Positions 39,401-48,034 are shown, counted from the stretch's first letter. The stretch is 64,000 nucleotides of DNA from Schaalia georgiae DSM 6843 (GCF_000429245.1 NZ_AUBM01000010.1:124001-188000); one strand, 5' to 3'. Made by a program: numbers and translations. Notes: generated by a model not told the origin, from the sequence alone.

Positions 39401-39456
39401 AACAGCACCATAGTGATGACAAACAGCGCAGGCATCCGGCGCTTTATGCCTCTCAC
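33430..39456 (-). CDS. Giant surface protein with Ig/cadherin-like and fibronectin type III domains
   Basis: 2008 residues: a membrane anchor at 9-29, a beta-propeller-like region (30-340), an acidic hinge (365-390, EEEEETTDL), and about nine tandem Ig/cadherin-like repeats (395-1320). The repeats carry Asp-rich calcium-type loops such as DNDSDSDGD, NDTDPNGDPL and NDVDPDGDPL. Three or so FN3 domains follow (about 1450-1840, with PPVSVRAENRGG and PDAPHDLKAM), then a Cys-containing C-terminal domain (1930-2008). There is no LPxTG motif, so it is held by the N-terminal helix and extends outward. Start is GTG 39456 behind GGTGGGG. It corresponds to Fn3 of the bifidobacterial PFNA cluster, there reported as a host-factor-binding surface protein. 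Adhesion or ligand binding is the likely role. Confidence 0.85.
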   Translation of the reverse strand: MRGIKRRMPALFVITMVLFVSVLGLLYKGMEVTHVDVDDGGIWVIDKSKQMVGHLNYDARILDGALRTDSANFDIGQAGETVTMTDQATSTIAPINVTAVALGSATPLPSGAVATQGGDTLGVYNPAEGTFWVTSAKGPTAADLGDGAALDSGEGAGASTVAVDGTAFSLSASDGTLVTVAPKGTVQSVSKSRIKGIDPAATLAMTAVGNRPVAFDTTGNILYLPNGQAYRLTDYGIAPGAVLQQPGADADSVYLATPTGLVGVPLKGGEPSVIDTGASGSPAAPVWHMGCAYGAWSGSGAYLRSCADPSKDTNDVVDTLKSAREVVFRTNRSAIVLNDVALGSVWLPDENMVIVDNWDEVEQQLAESEEEEETTDLIDEVADPERKEQNTPPDAEDDEFGVRPGRSTLLTVLDNDSDSDGDVLTARATSTPGFGTVVSSRGGRALQITDVADSQTGSTSFTYEASDGQDTDSATVRVSVHPWSENAAPTQRVVPTVKIGQGAQIQYNVLGDWRDPDGDQFFLQDAQAPEGLSVQFAEDGTLQIRELGAGAGQKTVGLTVSDGRAQATGTLKVDVQEPGNQPPSANADFYVAREGETLTLDPLANDTDPNGDPLRLAGISAPSSVTALPDLEVGTIDFTATAHGTYQFSYTVTDGVDQKIGIIRVDVIPADESSGPIAEDDLAVLPAGGSVLVAPLGNDTDPSGGVLVVQSVDVPVNSGLEVALLDRHLLRVSAPAGIDESVSFTYTVSNGYGSATARVLVIPGSETNSSLPPVLQPDNVKVRVGDVGTASVLDNDRSPGGLSLSVEPTLNYEANPSVGTPFVTGNEVRIEAGNTPGTLSVVYSVIDSSGNTAASTVTFEVVPDSEANNPPRPKALTAWAASNQTTRIPVPLAGVDPDGDSVWLVGTDQQPTKGTAVVHDSWLEYTPAQGTSGTDVFTYVVEDRRGARGTARVRVGIAPPASLNQNPAAVPDTVLVRPGRQVSVNVLANDVDPDGDPLSLDADGLTASDPRLAPTASGDFVTITTPEAEGTYLVSYVVSDGRGGSSRGQLTAYVSANAPLKAPIARDDALSFDKLPSDGSAARVRVTENDEDPDGSVSDLVVTTSDPGVVVEGQDLLITPQASRRLVVYTVTDSDSLSNSAVVSVPGLDSTPPTVRSDSMPIEIKAGESRTLALADYTTVRPGRSARLLEGGAIASSNGIDQAAANGEGSVDVHAREGFSGSATVSLDVSDGPSGDSGALSSRLSLTFIVRPSSNQQPTLTPTPVRVGAGEEPVTQNLALAVTDPDGANPRDFTYALVSKPDSVSASVSGTVLTVSAPAGTATGSAGSIVVSVDDGSGPVQASVPVEVVSTTKPKMQVSAITRTVEAGESVTVDVASANVIGAIGPVQVVNPGPGIAAGSRASVTWSGTSVTITPDPDQAEFTYQYSITDSPGDASRTVANTITVKVNRSKPSPPVSVRAENRGGAQGVGAAGLYITNGNLYGAVVLGYRATDVNTRTVYDCGPEMPCLVSPLDPGIHSFTVVVRTNKGDSDPSAPSKPLNFGSDLSSVTGLQLDARSGSLTARWQAPERQGSGIANYEVTLTGPNGGTQVVPASQLSYTKSGLTAGVSYTVSVIAIDRDGRRSTPTTGTATPSGPPDAPHDLKAMVVGAAGNGATRFNVTWKLGAHHSSGWAKGTVSVDSQLYPVSAGATQKEVSVPSGSSATITVTVVNADGYSSAASISVSTLVKNPLPPTTPVLKPTGNAGELQVVGLAKVPGNGYEERQLTLRYGRSEAACAYGDEVADRDVIAVGASNAPVTLFFCQTATAIDATKVVSPATTATGTPKADKVPKFKVEVEADGTSIKASWNIPGGADIVKAHASIKEGGAAPQYGSPPPTSAVFSGLAPLNKYTVVVTLTNSSGAERTVEEEVWTEEDPQYIDETWEGRADCWGTECGTFRISATRANQFSQNATLTCYVYTYQDLKHKRRKVRLDAKGNWTVTGLPTSATSAGAFAGMDRHVTSCWVEDD

Positions 39457-39867
39457 AGCGCATCCCCACCTTTCATCACGTGCCGCTGGTCGGATTTCAG
39501 GCCCGTCTCCCTAGTGTCGCACGAGTCGTTACTCCATAGAGAGTTGCCAGGTAAGCGTTCCGGGCCGGGGTACACACTAATTAACACAGGGTCCCGCTGC
39601 CATTCGACGAATCCGACCACTGCCCATCATGCCGGAGCGAGCGCGCCCCCGAGACGGACTTTCGCCCCGACCACCAGCCACAACGGGAGTGAAAGCAATC
39701 ATATAATGAATTGTCTCACCATGCGGGATCCCGGGGCGCAGCGCGCGGGGCCCGGACCCCTTGGGCACGCGGAACGAGGAAGAGGCAGGAGGAGGAATGA
39801 AGAGGATCGGGAGCCGGGCCCGGGCGCAGGGGCGGCGGCGCGAGCCGCCCCGCCGCCCGCACGTCCC
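39457..39867. promoter_or_regulatory. Intergenic region upstream of the Ig/FN3 gene
   Basis: 411 bases without a convincing gene. The stem GGGGCGGC / GCCGCCCC at 39829-39851 can end the upstream lipoprotein transcript. A perfect TATAAT lies at 39702-39707 on the plus strand; on the minus strand the same block gives TATGAT, a possible -10 for the Ig/FN3 gene. A short plus ORF at 39797 has AGGAGGAGG upstream, but I doubt it. Confidence 0.4.
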
Positions 39868-40410
39868 TCACTTGCCCAGGGTGAACTCCCGGGTCACGTT
39901 CTTCACGTTGGCGGCCTCCGCCTCGTTCTCGATGAGCAGCGTCAGCGTGTAGCCGCTGAGGGAGCCGCCCCCGGACCCCGTCTTCGGGGCGACCGTCCAC
40001 GAGGAGTAGTACTCGCAGCTGGCGTCGGTACACAGGTCGATGGAGCGGTCCCCGACCCGCCAGTTCGTGGCGTTGGACATCAGGGGGGCGATGCTCTGGT
40101 CCATGACGACCGTCTTATCGTCCTTGAGCTGGAACTTCGCGCCTTTCGCCGAGGGGTCGTCGAGGACCAGTTCGGCGCCGACCACGGCATTGACCTGGTT
40201 CGCCTCGGTGAGGATCTTCTGCTTGTCCGCCTCCGACGCCTGGTCCATGCGGCTCTGGTAGTCCGCCTTCGTCCCGGCGCCGAGGTTCTCGAGCTGGTCG
40301 AGGGGCTTGCCGGAGGAGACGCCCCCGCCGAGCTGCGCGCACGCCGCCAGGGCGCAGGCCGCCGCGACGGCCGCGAGCGCGCCCCCCATCCGCTTCACGT
40401 GAGTCCCCAT
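39868..40410 (-). CDS. Small lipoprotein of unknown function
   Basis: 180 residues: signal peptide with lipobox ALAAC (Cys 24), then a domain of about 150 residues with two Cys (DLCTDASC) that may form a disulfide loop. The middle is helical and charged (ADYQSRMDQASEADKQKILTE reads as one helix). No family is recognised. It lies between eccC (63-base gap) and the Ig/FN3 gene on the same strand, so it is probably a surface accessory of the secretion or Fn3 system. Confidence 0.75.
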   Translation of the reverse strand: MGTHVKRMGGALAAVAAACALAACAQLGGGVSSGKPLDQLENLGAGTKADYQSRMDQASEADKQKILTEANQVNAVVGAELVLDDPSAKGAKFQLKDDKTVVMDQSIAPLMSNATNWRVGDRSIDLCTDASCEYYSSWTVAPKTGSGGGSLSGYTLTLLIENEAEAANVKNVTREFTLGK

Positions 40411-40473
40411 CTTGCCACCCTTTCGTTGATCGGTTCCACTGAGGATTCTACAGACTCCGCATCCTTTCCGGTA

Positions 40474-43400
40474 TTACTCCGACTGCGGCTGCCATGCTAT
40501 CTGCGCTCGGAAGAGGCCGGAGTTGCGCGCGACGACCTGCGCGCGCCCCGGCCGCGACTGCACGGCCTTCACGCGCCCGATGACCGCCCCGTCGTCGGGG
40601 CTGCCCGACAGGATCAGCCCTGTCCCGCCCAGCTCGCGGAGCTTGGTGACGAACCTGTCGCTCATGATGCCACTGCCCGTGCGGCGGGCCAGCACCATGT
40701 GCAGGCCGACGTCCCTGGCCTGGGCGAGCAGCGGGTCGAGGGGCTGCAGCATATTGCTCATGCCGCTGGACAGCATCTCCGCGTCGTCGACGAGCACCCA
40801 GACCTCGGGGCCGGACCACCACGAGCGCTCGCGCAGCTGGGCGACGGTCACGTCCTTGCCCGGGGCGCGCTTCTTCGTGATCGCGCCCGCGATCGCGCGG
40901 AGCTCCCCCTCGATGTCGTCGTTGAGGGACAGGTACGCCAGCAGGAACTCCTCGGGGATCTCGCCCAGCAGGGAGCGCCGGGGGTCGACGATCACCAGTT
41001 TCGCCGTTTCGGGCGTGTTGGTCCGCATGATCTCGTGCGCCATCAGGCGGATGAACGCGCTCCGCCCCGATTCGCCGTCGCCGACGGCGAAGATGTGCTG
41101 GTCCTTGAGGGGGTCGAAGACCAGCGGGCCGAGGCGCCGCTCCTCGACGCCCAGCACCAGGCACTTGTCGTGCAGCGGGACCGCGGGCTTCTCCAGGGGC
41201 GCCTCCTCGACGACCTCCCCTTCGGGGGCCGCCGCCCGCGCGGCTGCCGCCTCCTCGGCGAGGACGCGGGCGTACTCGGCCTCCAGCTCGGCCATCGGGC
41301 GGCTGAGCTCGGGGATGGCCGCCAGCAGTTCGCGCACCCCGACCCTCTCGGGCAGCAGCCGCAGCCGGGGGGCGTGCATGCCCCTCGCGGCCGCTTTGAT
41401 CGTGGTGATCGACTTGCGAACGCCCTCGCTGAGGGTGCCGGGGTCGCGCTCCCCGTCGATGCGCGGCAGGGTCAGCAGCATCTGATGGGCGTCCATGTCC
41501 AGGCCGCGGCCGGGGCGGTCGACGGGCACGTTCTTCTTGGCCTGGCGGTCGATGATCGAGGCGGACTCGTCGTCGACGCGCAATTCGATCTTCGTCCCGA
41601 ACAGGGGCTGGATGTCCATGCGCAGGTCCAGCCAGCGGCCGGCGGCGACGACCAGGTGGACACCGAAGTTCAGCGCGCGCTCCATCATGCGGCCCACGCG
41701 CCTGTCCTCGCCGTCGTACTCCTCCTTGAAGGTGGCCCACCCGTCCAGGATGAGGAACACGTCGCCGTAGCCGTCGTCCGCCTCGCCGGCGGCGCGCATG
41801 CGGCGGTAGTCGCTCATCGTGTCGATGCCGTTCTTGCGGAAGTACGCCTCGCGGTCGGCCAGGATCGCTTCGATCTCGGCCAGCATTCGGGTGGCGCGCT
41901 CGTTGTCACCGCGCGCCGCGATGCCCGCGATGTGCGGCAGGTTGCGCATGGAGGAGAAGGTGCCGCCGAAGTCGAGGACGTAGAACTGCACCTCCAGCGG
42001 GGAGGCGGTGAGGGCCAGGGACATGACGAGGCTCCGCAGCGCCGTGGACTTGCCGGTCATGGGGCTGCCGACCACGATGCCGTGGCCCTTGGCGCCGGAG
42101 AAGTCGTACTCGAGCGGCTCCTGCTTCTGCTGCCGCGGCAAGTCGACGGTGCCCATCGGGATGCGCAGCGGGCCCTTGCCCCGCCACGAGGGGGAGATGA
42201 GTCCGAGGCGGGGGTCCTCGGCGAGGTCCCCGAAGAGCATGTCCAAGGTGGGGGGCGTGTCCAGGGGCTCCAGCCAGATCTTGTGCGCCGCCAGCCCGTG
42301 CCCCTCCATGCGCTCGACGGCGATGTCGAGCTGGCTCATATCGGCGTACTGGGAGAAGTCGGGCGCGGCCTCCTCGGCCTGCGGGACGGGCGCGGCGCCG
42401 GGCGCCGGTGCCGTGCCCGGCGCGGGCGAGGCCATCTGCCCGCCTTGGCTGGCCTGCTGGGCGTGGTGGGGGGCGGGCAGGGCGACCCTCTCGATGACGA
42501 CCGCGTCGTCGGTGTCGACCCGGTCGACGGAGAAGGGGAGGATGTGGCGCTCCTGCTCGTCCTCGGGCGCCTCGGCGTCCACGGCCTTCACGGCGTCGCG
42601 CGGGGGCGCGGCCACGTACGAGGCGCGGAAGCGGACCATCTCCTCGCCGCCCGCCAGCAGGTACCCGGAACCGGGCAGCGGCGGCAGTTTGAAGGCGGCG
42701 TCGGAGCCGATGATGGAACGGGACTCGGCCGCGGAGAAGGTCTTCAGGCCGATCCGGTACGAGATGTGCGACATGAGGTCGCCGGCCTTCGTGTCGATGC
42801 GCTGCGAGGCGAAGAGCAGGTGGACGGACAGCGAACGGCCCAGGCGGCCGATGGCCTCGAAGACCTTGATGAAGTCCGCGTGGGCGACCAGCAGCTCTGA
42901 GAACTCGTCGATGATGACGAAGAGGGCGGGCAGGGGCGGGCCGTCGTGCTTGCCGGCGCGGCGGGCGTTCTCGTACTCCTCGACCTTGGCGAAGTTGCCG
43001 GCGGCGCGCAGCAGCTCCTGGCGCCTGCTCATCTCGCCCTGGAGGGCCTCCTCCATGCGGGCGACCAGGAAGGACTCCTCCTCCAGGTTGGAGATCATGG
43101 CGGAGACGTGGGGCAGGGTGTCCATGCCCGCGAAGGTCGCGCCGCCCTTGAAGTCGACGAGGACGAAGTTGAGCTGGATGGGGTCGTGGGTGAGGGCCAT
43201 GGCCAGGACCATGGTGCGCAGCACCTCCGATTTGCCCGAGCCGGTGGCGCCGATGAGCATCCCGTGGGGGCCCATGCCGTTCTTCGCGGACTCCTTGATG
43301 TCGATGATGATGGGGTTCCCGGACTCGGTGAGGCCGAAGGGGACGCGCAGGTACTCGCGGCCCTTGCGGTGGCGCCAGCGCTTGTCGGGGTCGAAGAGGC

Positions 43401-44745
43401 GCACGTCCCCCAGGCCCAGCAGGTCCATGAGGTCCGAGGACGCCTTCTTCTCCGACTTGTTCGTGATCGCCTGGGCCATCCCCTCGGTGAAACGGGTGAG
43501 GCGGCGGGCGACAGCGGTCGCCTCGGCGATGCCCATCTGGTCCGGGCGGTACATGACGGGGGTGACGTCCTGCTGCACCACCTGCCCCAGCGGCATCACC
43601 TCGGCGGTGCGCTTGCCGTCGACGACCTTGTCGCCCTTGCCCCGGCGCAGGATGAGCCGCAGGGTGGACGGATCCTCCAGGTCCTCCCACGTCGTCCTGA
43701 TGACGACCCGGGTGAGGCTCTCCATCCCCTTCTCGGACATGGGGATCCAGTTCGACGGGTACTCGGCGCCGTCGACGACCAGCAGGATGTGGGGGCGCGG
43801 CCCGTGGCCGGCGCTCTCCTGGCGGAACTCGCCGCGGGTCTCGACGCCGGGGCCCATGAGCTCGTCGAGCTCCTCAGCGCTGGTGGAGACCATCCGGGCC
43901 GGGCCGACGGCGTCCTCGACGTCCTCCGAACGGCAGTGGGGCAACCACTTCACCCAGTCCCACATGCCGATGGTCTCCTCGCCCGCTAGGACCGCGATAC
44001 GCAGGTCCGCGGGGGGGACCATGACGGCCAGGTGGGCGATCATGGCGCGCAGTTGAGCCTCGGTGAGGGCGCGGGGGCCGCACAGCTCGACGGTGAGGAA
44101 CTGGTCGAGGTAGGTCGCGAAGGGCGCCAGCCCCAGGTTGGACTGGACGTCGACGAAACGCGCGACGGCGGACTGGCAGACGACGTCCGGGTTCGCCAGG
44201 ACGCCGAGCTCGGGGGCCTTGAGGGTCTTCGAGAGCTTCTGCTGGGCCAGCCCGAGGCGGACGTTGAGCAGCCCGACGTTCTTGGTGCGCCGCTCCCACA
44301 CGCGGGCGCCCGACTCGGCCAGCAGGACCAGGGAGTCGGGCTCGGGCAGGGTGTACTGCAGGTACTGGTAGTGCTGCTTGGCCAGGTCGCGCACGAGGCG
44401 GCGCGTGTCTGCCAGGTAGGCCAGGTACTCGCCGCGCATGTCGGCGACCTTGGTGCGGTAGGCGCTCACCTGGCGGTACATCTGCGTGCCGACCATGGCG
44501 ACCATGGCGAAGACCATCGCCCCCGCCATGAAGAGCATCCGGGGGTTGTTCGACTGGGAGAGGGCCATGAAGGCCATCATGCCGACGGATCCGAGCATGG
44601 GGACGACGGAGGTGAGCAGGTTGGAGGCGTTGGGCGGCTCCTCCCGGTCGGGAGGGGGCTCGAGGGCGAGCTCGCCCTGCGGCCGTGTGGGGATGTTCTC
44701 CTCCACCGGCTCGGGCTCTTTCTTCTTCCTCGCCAGTCTGGCCAT
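40474..44745 (-). CDS. eccC: Type VII secretion ATPase EccC (FtsK/SpoIIIE family)
   Basis: This 1423-residue motor joins EccCa and EccCb in one chain. Two membrane helices lie near 45-88, followed by a stalk/DUF domain and three FtsK-like ATPase domains. NBD1 has an intact Walker A GATGSGKSE (K505) and Walker B FVIIDEFSEL. NBD2 has GSPMTGKST (K899) but a weak Walker B (LILDGW). NBD3 has GDGESGRSA with Arg (R1228) in place of the Walker Lys. This pattern, active NBD1 and degenerate NBD2/3 that bind substrate signals, fits known EccC proteins. A Pro/Ala linker (about 760-790) separates NBD1 from NBD2. ATG follows AGGAGA. It is divergent from an EccD-like gene across a shared promoter region. 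Confidence 0.93.
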   Translation of the reverse strand: MARLARKKKEPEPVEENIPTRPQGELALEPPPDREEPPNASNLLTSVVPMLGSVGMMAFMALSQSNNPRMLFMAGAMVFAMVAMVGTQMYRQVSAYRTKVADMRGEYLAYLADTRRLVRDLAKQHYQYLQYTLPEPDSLVLLAESGARVWERRTKNVGLLNVRLGLAQQKLSKTLKAPELGVLANPDVVCQSAVARFVDVQSNLGLAPFATYLDQFLTVELCGPRALTEAQLRAMIAHLAVMVPPADLRIAVLAGEETIGMWDWVKWLPHCRSEDVEDAVGPARMVSTSAEELDELMGPGVETRGEFRQESAGHGPRPHILLVVDGAEYPSNWIPMSEKGMESLTRVVIRTTWEDLEDPSTLRLILRRGKGDKVVDGKRTAEVMPLGQVVQQDVTPVMYRPDQMGIAEATAVARRLTRFTEGMAQAITNKSEKKASSDLMDLLGLGDVRLFDPDKRWRHRKGREYLRVPFGLTESGNPIIIDIKESAKNGMGPHGMLIGATGSGKSEVLRTMVLAMALTHDPIQLNFVLVDFKGGATFAGMDTLPHVSAMISNLEEESFLVARMEEALQGEMSRRQELLRAAGNFAKVEEYENARRAGKHDGPPLPALFVIIDEFSELLVAHADFIKVFEAIGRLGRSLSVHLLFASQRIDTKAGDLMSHISYRIGLKTFSAAESRSIIGSDAAFKLPPLPGSGYLLAGGEEMVRFRASYVAAPPRDAVKAVDAEAPEDEQERHILPFSVDRVDTDDAVVIERVALPAPHHAQQASQGGQMASPAPGTAPAPGAAPVPQAEEAAPDFSQYADMSQLDIAVERMEGHGLAAHKIWLEPLDTPPTLDMLFGDLAEDPRLGLISPSWRGKGPLRIPMGTVDLPRQQKQEPLEYDFSGAKGHGIVVGSPMTGKSTALRSLVMSLALTASPLEVQFYVLDFGGTFSSMRNLPHIAGIAARGDNERATRMLAEIEAILADREAYFRKNGIDTMSDYRRMRAAGEADDGYGDVFLILDGWATFKEEYDGEDRRVGRMMERALNFGVHLVVAAGRWLDLRMDIQPLFGTKIELRVDDESASIIDRQAKKNVPVDRPGRGLDMDAHQMLLTLPRIDGERDPGTLSEGVRKSITTIKAAARGMHAPRLRLLPERVGVRELLAAIPELSRPMAELEAEYARVLAEEAAAARAAAPEGEVVEEAPLEKPAVPLHDKCLVLGVEERRLGPLVFDPLKDQHIFAVGDGESGRSAFIRLMAHEIMRTNTPETAKLVIVDPRRSLLGEIPEEFLLAYLSLNDDIEGELRAIAGAITKKRAPGKDVTVAQLRERSWWSGPEVWVLVDDAEMLSSGMSNMLQPLDPLLAQARDVGLHMVLARRTGSGIMSDRFVTKLRELGGTGLILSGSPDDGAVIGRVKAVQSRPGRAQVVARNSGLFRAQIAWQPQSE

Positions 44746-44925
44746 GTCTCCTCCGAATGCCCTTTTTTACCGGTTGATTATACCCGCCCGAGCCGTGGGG
44801 CCCCTGCGGCCCCAGTGGGAGGACTGGGGCACGGGCCGCACTGGCACACGCCGCCGCACACGTGAAAGAATACACGCAGCGGCGAATCCTAACCGTATGT
44901 CATGAAGGACAGGAGAAGAGGAGAC
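44746..44925. promoter_or_regulatory. Divergent promoter region of eccC and the first EccD-like gene
   Basis: A consensus TATAAT on the minus strand (44777-44782) serves eccC with a leader of about 25 bases. A perfect inverted repeat, CCCCAGT-GGGAGG-ACTGGGG (44810-44829), lies upstream of it and could be an operator for both genes. On the plus side no clear -10 is found before 44926. Confidence 0.55.
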
Positions 44926-46311
44926 GTGTCAGATCTGCTGGTTCCCTTCACGCTCCGCCTGCCGGACGCCTCCTTGCGCGATTGCGCGGCCGCCCAGGGG
45001 ACCCCGTTGTCCGAGGCGCTCCACTCGGTGGGCGTGGATCCGGCGTGGGTCCACCTGTGCCGGGTCTCCGGCTCGGAGGTGAAGCCCACGGACCGCGTGG
45101 GCTTCGAGGTGGCGGCGGGCGACGTCATCATGTTCGTCGCGGATCCCTCCGCGATGCTCTCCCACGGGGGCTGGCCCTTCCGCGACCCCCGGGCCTCCTC
45201 CGAGGAGGAGGCGGAGCGCTCCGCCCGCGCGCGCGCGGTGTCCGCGGGGACCCTGGTGGGTTCCGCACTGGCGGTGGTGCTCGTCGAGGTCTTCGTCCTG
45301 GCGAGCCCCTTCGTGTGGGGGTGGCAGCCCGATGTCTTCTCCCGTTTGGGCGTGGGGGCGCTGAGCGTTTTCTACTCCCTGGCCCTGGGGTACATCGCCC
45401 CGACGTGGGCCAGGACGGAGTCCGTGGCGGTGGCCAGCCTGGTGTTCGCCCTGGCGTGCCTGCAGATCGTTCCGGCGGACAACCCGGTGGGCTCCGCCGT
45501 CGCCCCCATAATCGTGACGTGGGGCGGTTTGCTGTACTGCCTGACCTACGGAGTGCGGCGCGTGGAGGGTGTGGACGACGCCGTCTCGGTCCCCCGGGCC
45601 GCGTGGGCGGTGGCCACCGCGTGCTCCACCCTCATGATCCTGGGGAACTCCCTGGTGGCCCGTCCGGCGTTCCTGGCGGTCGCCGTGGGGGCCGTGCTCG
45701 TGTGGCTCTCTCCCCAGTTGACGGTGCGGGCCGGGTCCTTCGTCCTCATCGACATCCGCGAGGTGATGACCGTCGCGCTGCCGGGGCGCCAGCAGGAGCC
45801 GCCGAAGCCGAAGGCCATGAACGTGCGCGCCTCGCAGGACGCGTACACGTCGGCGCGGGTGCGCTCCCACGTGGTCGTCGCCCTGGCGTGCGTGCTGTGC
45901 GTGCTGGGCGGCCTGGGGTCGGGGGCGTACCTGGGAACGCAGGAATGGCACGGGCGCGCCGCCCTGGCGACTGTGGTGGGCGGCGCCCTGACCCTGGCCC
46001 TCGCGGCGCGCGGGCAGCGCGGTGCCACCCGGACGCTCCTGACCGTCGCCTCGGCCGCCTTGGTCTCGGCCGTCGCGGCCTCAGCAGGTGTGGCGGCGGG
46101 CATCCCCGGGGGTTCGGCGGTCCTGCTGTCCTGCTCGGCGTTCCTGCTGGTGGCGCTCTTCCCCGTGCGCGACGGGCGCGCTAAGAAGCCGGCGCCCTCG
46201 CCCCTGGCAGGGCGGATGCTCGATATCGTCCAAGCGTTCACCATGATTGTGGTGCTGCCGGCGTCGGTGTACGCGTCGGGGCTCTTCGACGCGATCCGCC
46301 AGGCGGTCTGA
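44926..46311 (+). CDS. EccD-like type VII secretion membrane protein (first copy)
   Basis: 461 residues: an N-terminal ubiquitin-like domain of about 80 residues (LLVPFTLRLPDASL to GDVIMFVAD), a charged linker, then about eleven hydrophobic helices, the EccD layout. GTG 44926 is preferred because GGAG lies just upstream; an ATG at 44902 adds eight basic residues but has no ribosome site. A cytoplasmic loop near 290-320 (PGRQQEPPKPKAMN) splits the helices. EccD forms the central membrane vestibule of ESX systems. A second, more typical EccD is at 54092, so the two may form a heteromeric pore. Confidence 0.75.
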   Translation: MSDLLVPFTLRLPDASLRDCAAAQGTPLSEALHSVGVDPAWVHLCRVSGSEVKPTDRVGFEVAAGDVIMFVADPSAMLSHGGWPFRDPRASSEEEAERSARARAVSAGTLVGSALAVVLVEVFVLASPFVWGWQPDVFSRLGVGALSVFYSLALGYIAPTWARTESVAVASLVFALACLQIVPADNPVGSAVAPIIVTWGGLLYCLTYGVRRVEGVDDAVSVPRAAWAVATACSTLMILGNSLVARPAFLAVAVGAVLVWLSPQLTVRAGSFVLIDIREVMTVALPGRQQEPPKPKAMNVRASQDAYTSARVRSHVVVALACVLCVLGGLGSGAYLGTQEWHGRAALATVVGGALTLALAARGQRGATRTLLTVASAALVSAVAASAGVAAGIPGGSAVLLSCSAFLLVALFPVRDGRAKKPAPSPLAGRMLDIVQAFTMIVVLPASVYASGLFDAIRQAV

Positions 46312-46428
46312 GGCCCCCGCCGCGTCCCTTCTTAGAGCACGCGGTGTCGCCCGCGCGAGCAGATGCCGGGAAACCGCGTGCGCGCGTCGCCGACGTGGGG
46401 ACGGAGGGCGGCGGGATTCCCGGGCCCT
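46312..46428. terminator. Convergent gap with candidate terminator
   Basis: GCACGCGGT and ACCGCGTGC can pair across a long loop (about 46338-46383) between the EccD-like gene and the propeller gene. The stem is only nine pairs, so this is a weak call. Confidence 0.3.
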
Positions 46429-47982
46429 CTAGCGCGGTTTGTAGGCCACGATCCCCGTGTCGTCTTTGAGCAGCACGAGTCCGGGGGCGCTCAGGAGCGG
46501 CCAGTCGAGGTGGTCGTCGCTGATGGAGCCCATGTAGGCGCCGCTGGTGAGGTCGACGAAGACGGCGTTCCCTATCACTAGGACTTTCCCGCTGTCGCTG
46601 ATGGCGAGCTGCTTCTGGAGCACGCCCCCCGAGTCGCCGAGCGTGAATGCCCTCTGATTGTTGTCCCTGGTGAGGTCGAGGTCTGTCGTGGTGCCGCCGG
46701 GGGCCTGGTACACGATATTCCCGCAGTCGGTGGGTGTGAGGGTGCCCCGGGTCGCGCTGATGTCGCCGTCGCGGTAGAAAGCGGTGGCTTGGGCGAGCGT
46801 GGGGGTGCGCGCCCACACGGGTGTGGTGGCGTTGGAGCACTCGCTCTTGCCCCGAGTGGACAGCGGCCAGTAGGTGGCGGCGAAGGTTCCCGCGGACTCG
46901 CCGTCCGCCGTGAACGCGGTGATCGCGGCGTCGCCCTGGCAGGCGATCAGCCAGCCGTCCGATGCGGCGGCGTGCCAGCAGGAGTCCCCGGACCCGTAGG
47001 TGGCGCTCTTGGTCTCGCCAGTCGCGGTGTTGACGAAGGCACTGCGCCCGGCCCCCGCGTCGAGCCGGATCCACGTGTGCCCGCCGGCTTGGGCGGTCCC
47101 GCGCAGCGTGTAGGAGGACAGTCCTGTGGAGGCGGTCCACAGCTGGGTCCCGTCCGCGGTGTGCGCGGAGCACTCCCCTGTTCCGGGATCGCAGGCGACC
47201 AGCACCAAGTCGGGTGTGACGACCAGGTCGTTGCCTTTGGTGCGGCTGCTCTTCTCGGACCGGAGCCAGCTGATGGACGCTATGTCCCCCGTGTCGCCGT
47301 TGATGGCGTACTCGTCGATGAAGAGGGTGTTGCCGACCCACACGCCCTTCTCCTCGGCGCCCAAGTCCGGTTTGTCGTTGTCCTGCACGGTGTGGGACCA
47401 CAGTTGTCGGGGCTGGTCGCCGCTGATGTCCCACCCTTTGAGGGTGCTCTGCCACGTGTTCGCGCTCTGGCTGGTGATGACGAGGGCGCCGTTCGTGGCG
47501 TATGCGACGCGGTAGTTGAAACTGCCGCTGCTCCACGCGGGTTCCTCGATGGTCCACGCACTGCCGATTCCGTTGATCCAGTCGTCGGATGGGGTGATGG
47601 CGTCGCCGGGCGCGCGGATGTCCCCTTGGATCTCCCAGGGGACGCGGTCGGTCTTCTGGATGTCGGACGCCTGGAGCGCGGGGTCGTTCTGGCGCTGCTG
47701 ATTCGACGAGTGGGCCGACCAGAAGAGCAGGCATGCGACGACCAGGAATGGGAGGGCGACGACGATTCCAATGATCATGGGCCACTTCCTGCGTCTGTTC
47801 CTGGGCGTCAGGGGCGTGGAGTACATGCCCATGCCCGCATGCGCGGGGGCGGTGCTGGGTGCTCCGCGCCACGCCCCTTGCGCACCCGGCTCTTCCTGGG
47901 GCCAGGACCCGCCTGTGGTGGGCTGCCCGCCGGATTGCCACTGCCCGTTGGACGGGTCGGACGGATTCGATGGCGTGGTCAT
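46429..47982 (-). CDS. Membrane-anchored beta-propeller protein of the type VII locus
   Basis: 517 residues: a Pro/Gly/Gln-rich cytoplasmic N-terminus (about 65 residues), one membrane helix (68-90, MIIGIVVALPFLVVACLLFW), and an extracytoplasmic domain with repeated W/G/D blades such as WLIACQGDAAITAFTADGE and LVLLKDDTGIVAYK, as in PQQ-like propellers. Several Cys pairs (CDPGTGEC, DSCWHAA) may be disulfides. ATG 47982 follows AGGAAG. It is the last gene of the WXG100 operon, 52 bases after the mycosin. A structural or substrate-docking role is likely but unproven. Confidence 0.78.
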   Translation of the reverse strand: MTTPSNPSDPSNGQWQSGGQPTTGGSWPQEEPGAQGAWRGAPSTAPAHAGMGMYSTPLTPRNRRRKWPMIIGIVVALPFLVVACLLFWSAHSSNQQRQNDPALQASDIQKTDRVPWEIQGDIRAPGDAITPSDDWINGIGSAWTIEEPAWSSGSFNYRVAYATNGALVITSQSANTWQSTLKGWDISGDQPRQLWSHTVQDNDKPDLGAEEKGVWVGNTLFIDEYAINGDTGDIASISWLRSEKSSRTKGNDLVVTPDLVLVACDPGTGECSAHTADGTQLWTASTGLSSYTLRGTAQAGGHTWIRLDAGAGRSAFVNTATGETKSATYGSGDSCWHAAASDGWLIACQGDAAITAFTADGESAGTFAATYWPLSTRGKSECSNATTPVWARTPTLAQATAFYRDGDISATRGTLTPTDCGNIVYQAPGGTTTDLDLTRDNNQRAFTLGDSGGVLQKQLAISDSGKVLVIGNAVFVDLTSGAYMGSISDDHLDWPLLSAPGLVLLKDDTGIVAYKPR

Positions 47983-48034
47983 GCTCTCACTTCCTCACTG
48001 CCGATGTTCCTGTGGTCCCGAGTGCCCCGCGCTG

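Noticed and set aside
39797-39952. Small plus-strand ORF (MKRIGSRARAQ) behind AGGAGGAGG
   Set aside because: It is very Arg/Pro-rich at first, then antisense to the end of the lipoprotein gene, and has no conserved look. The TATAAT upstream may serve the other strand.
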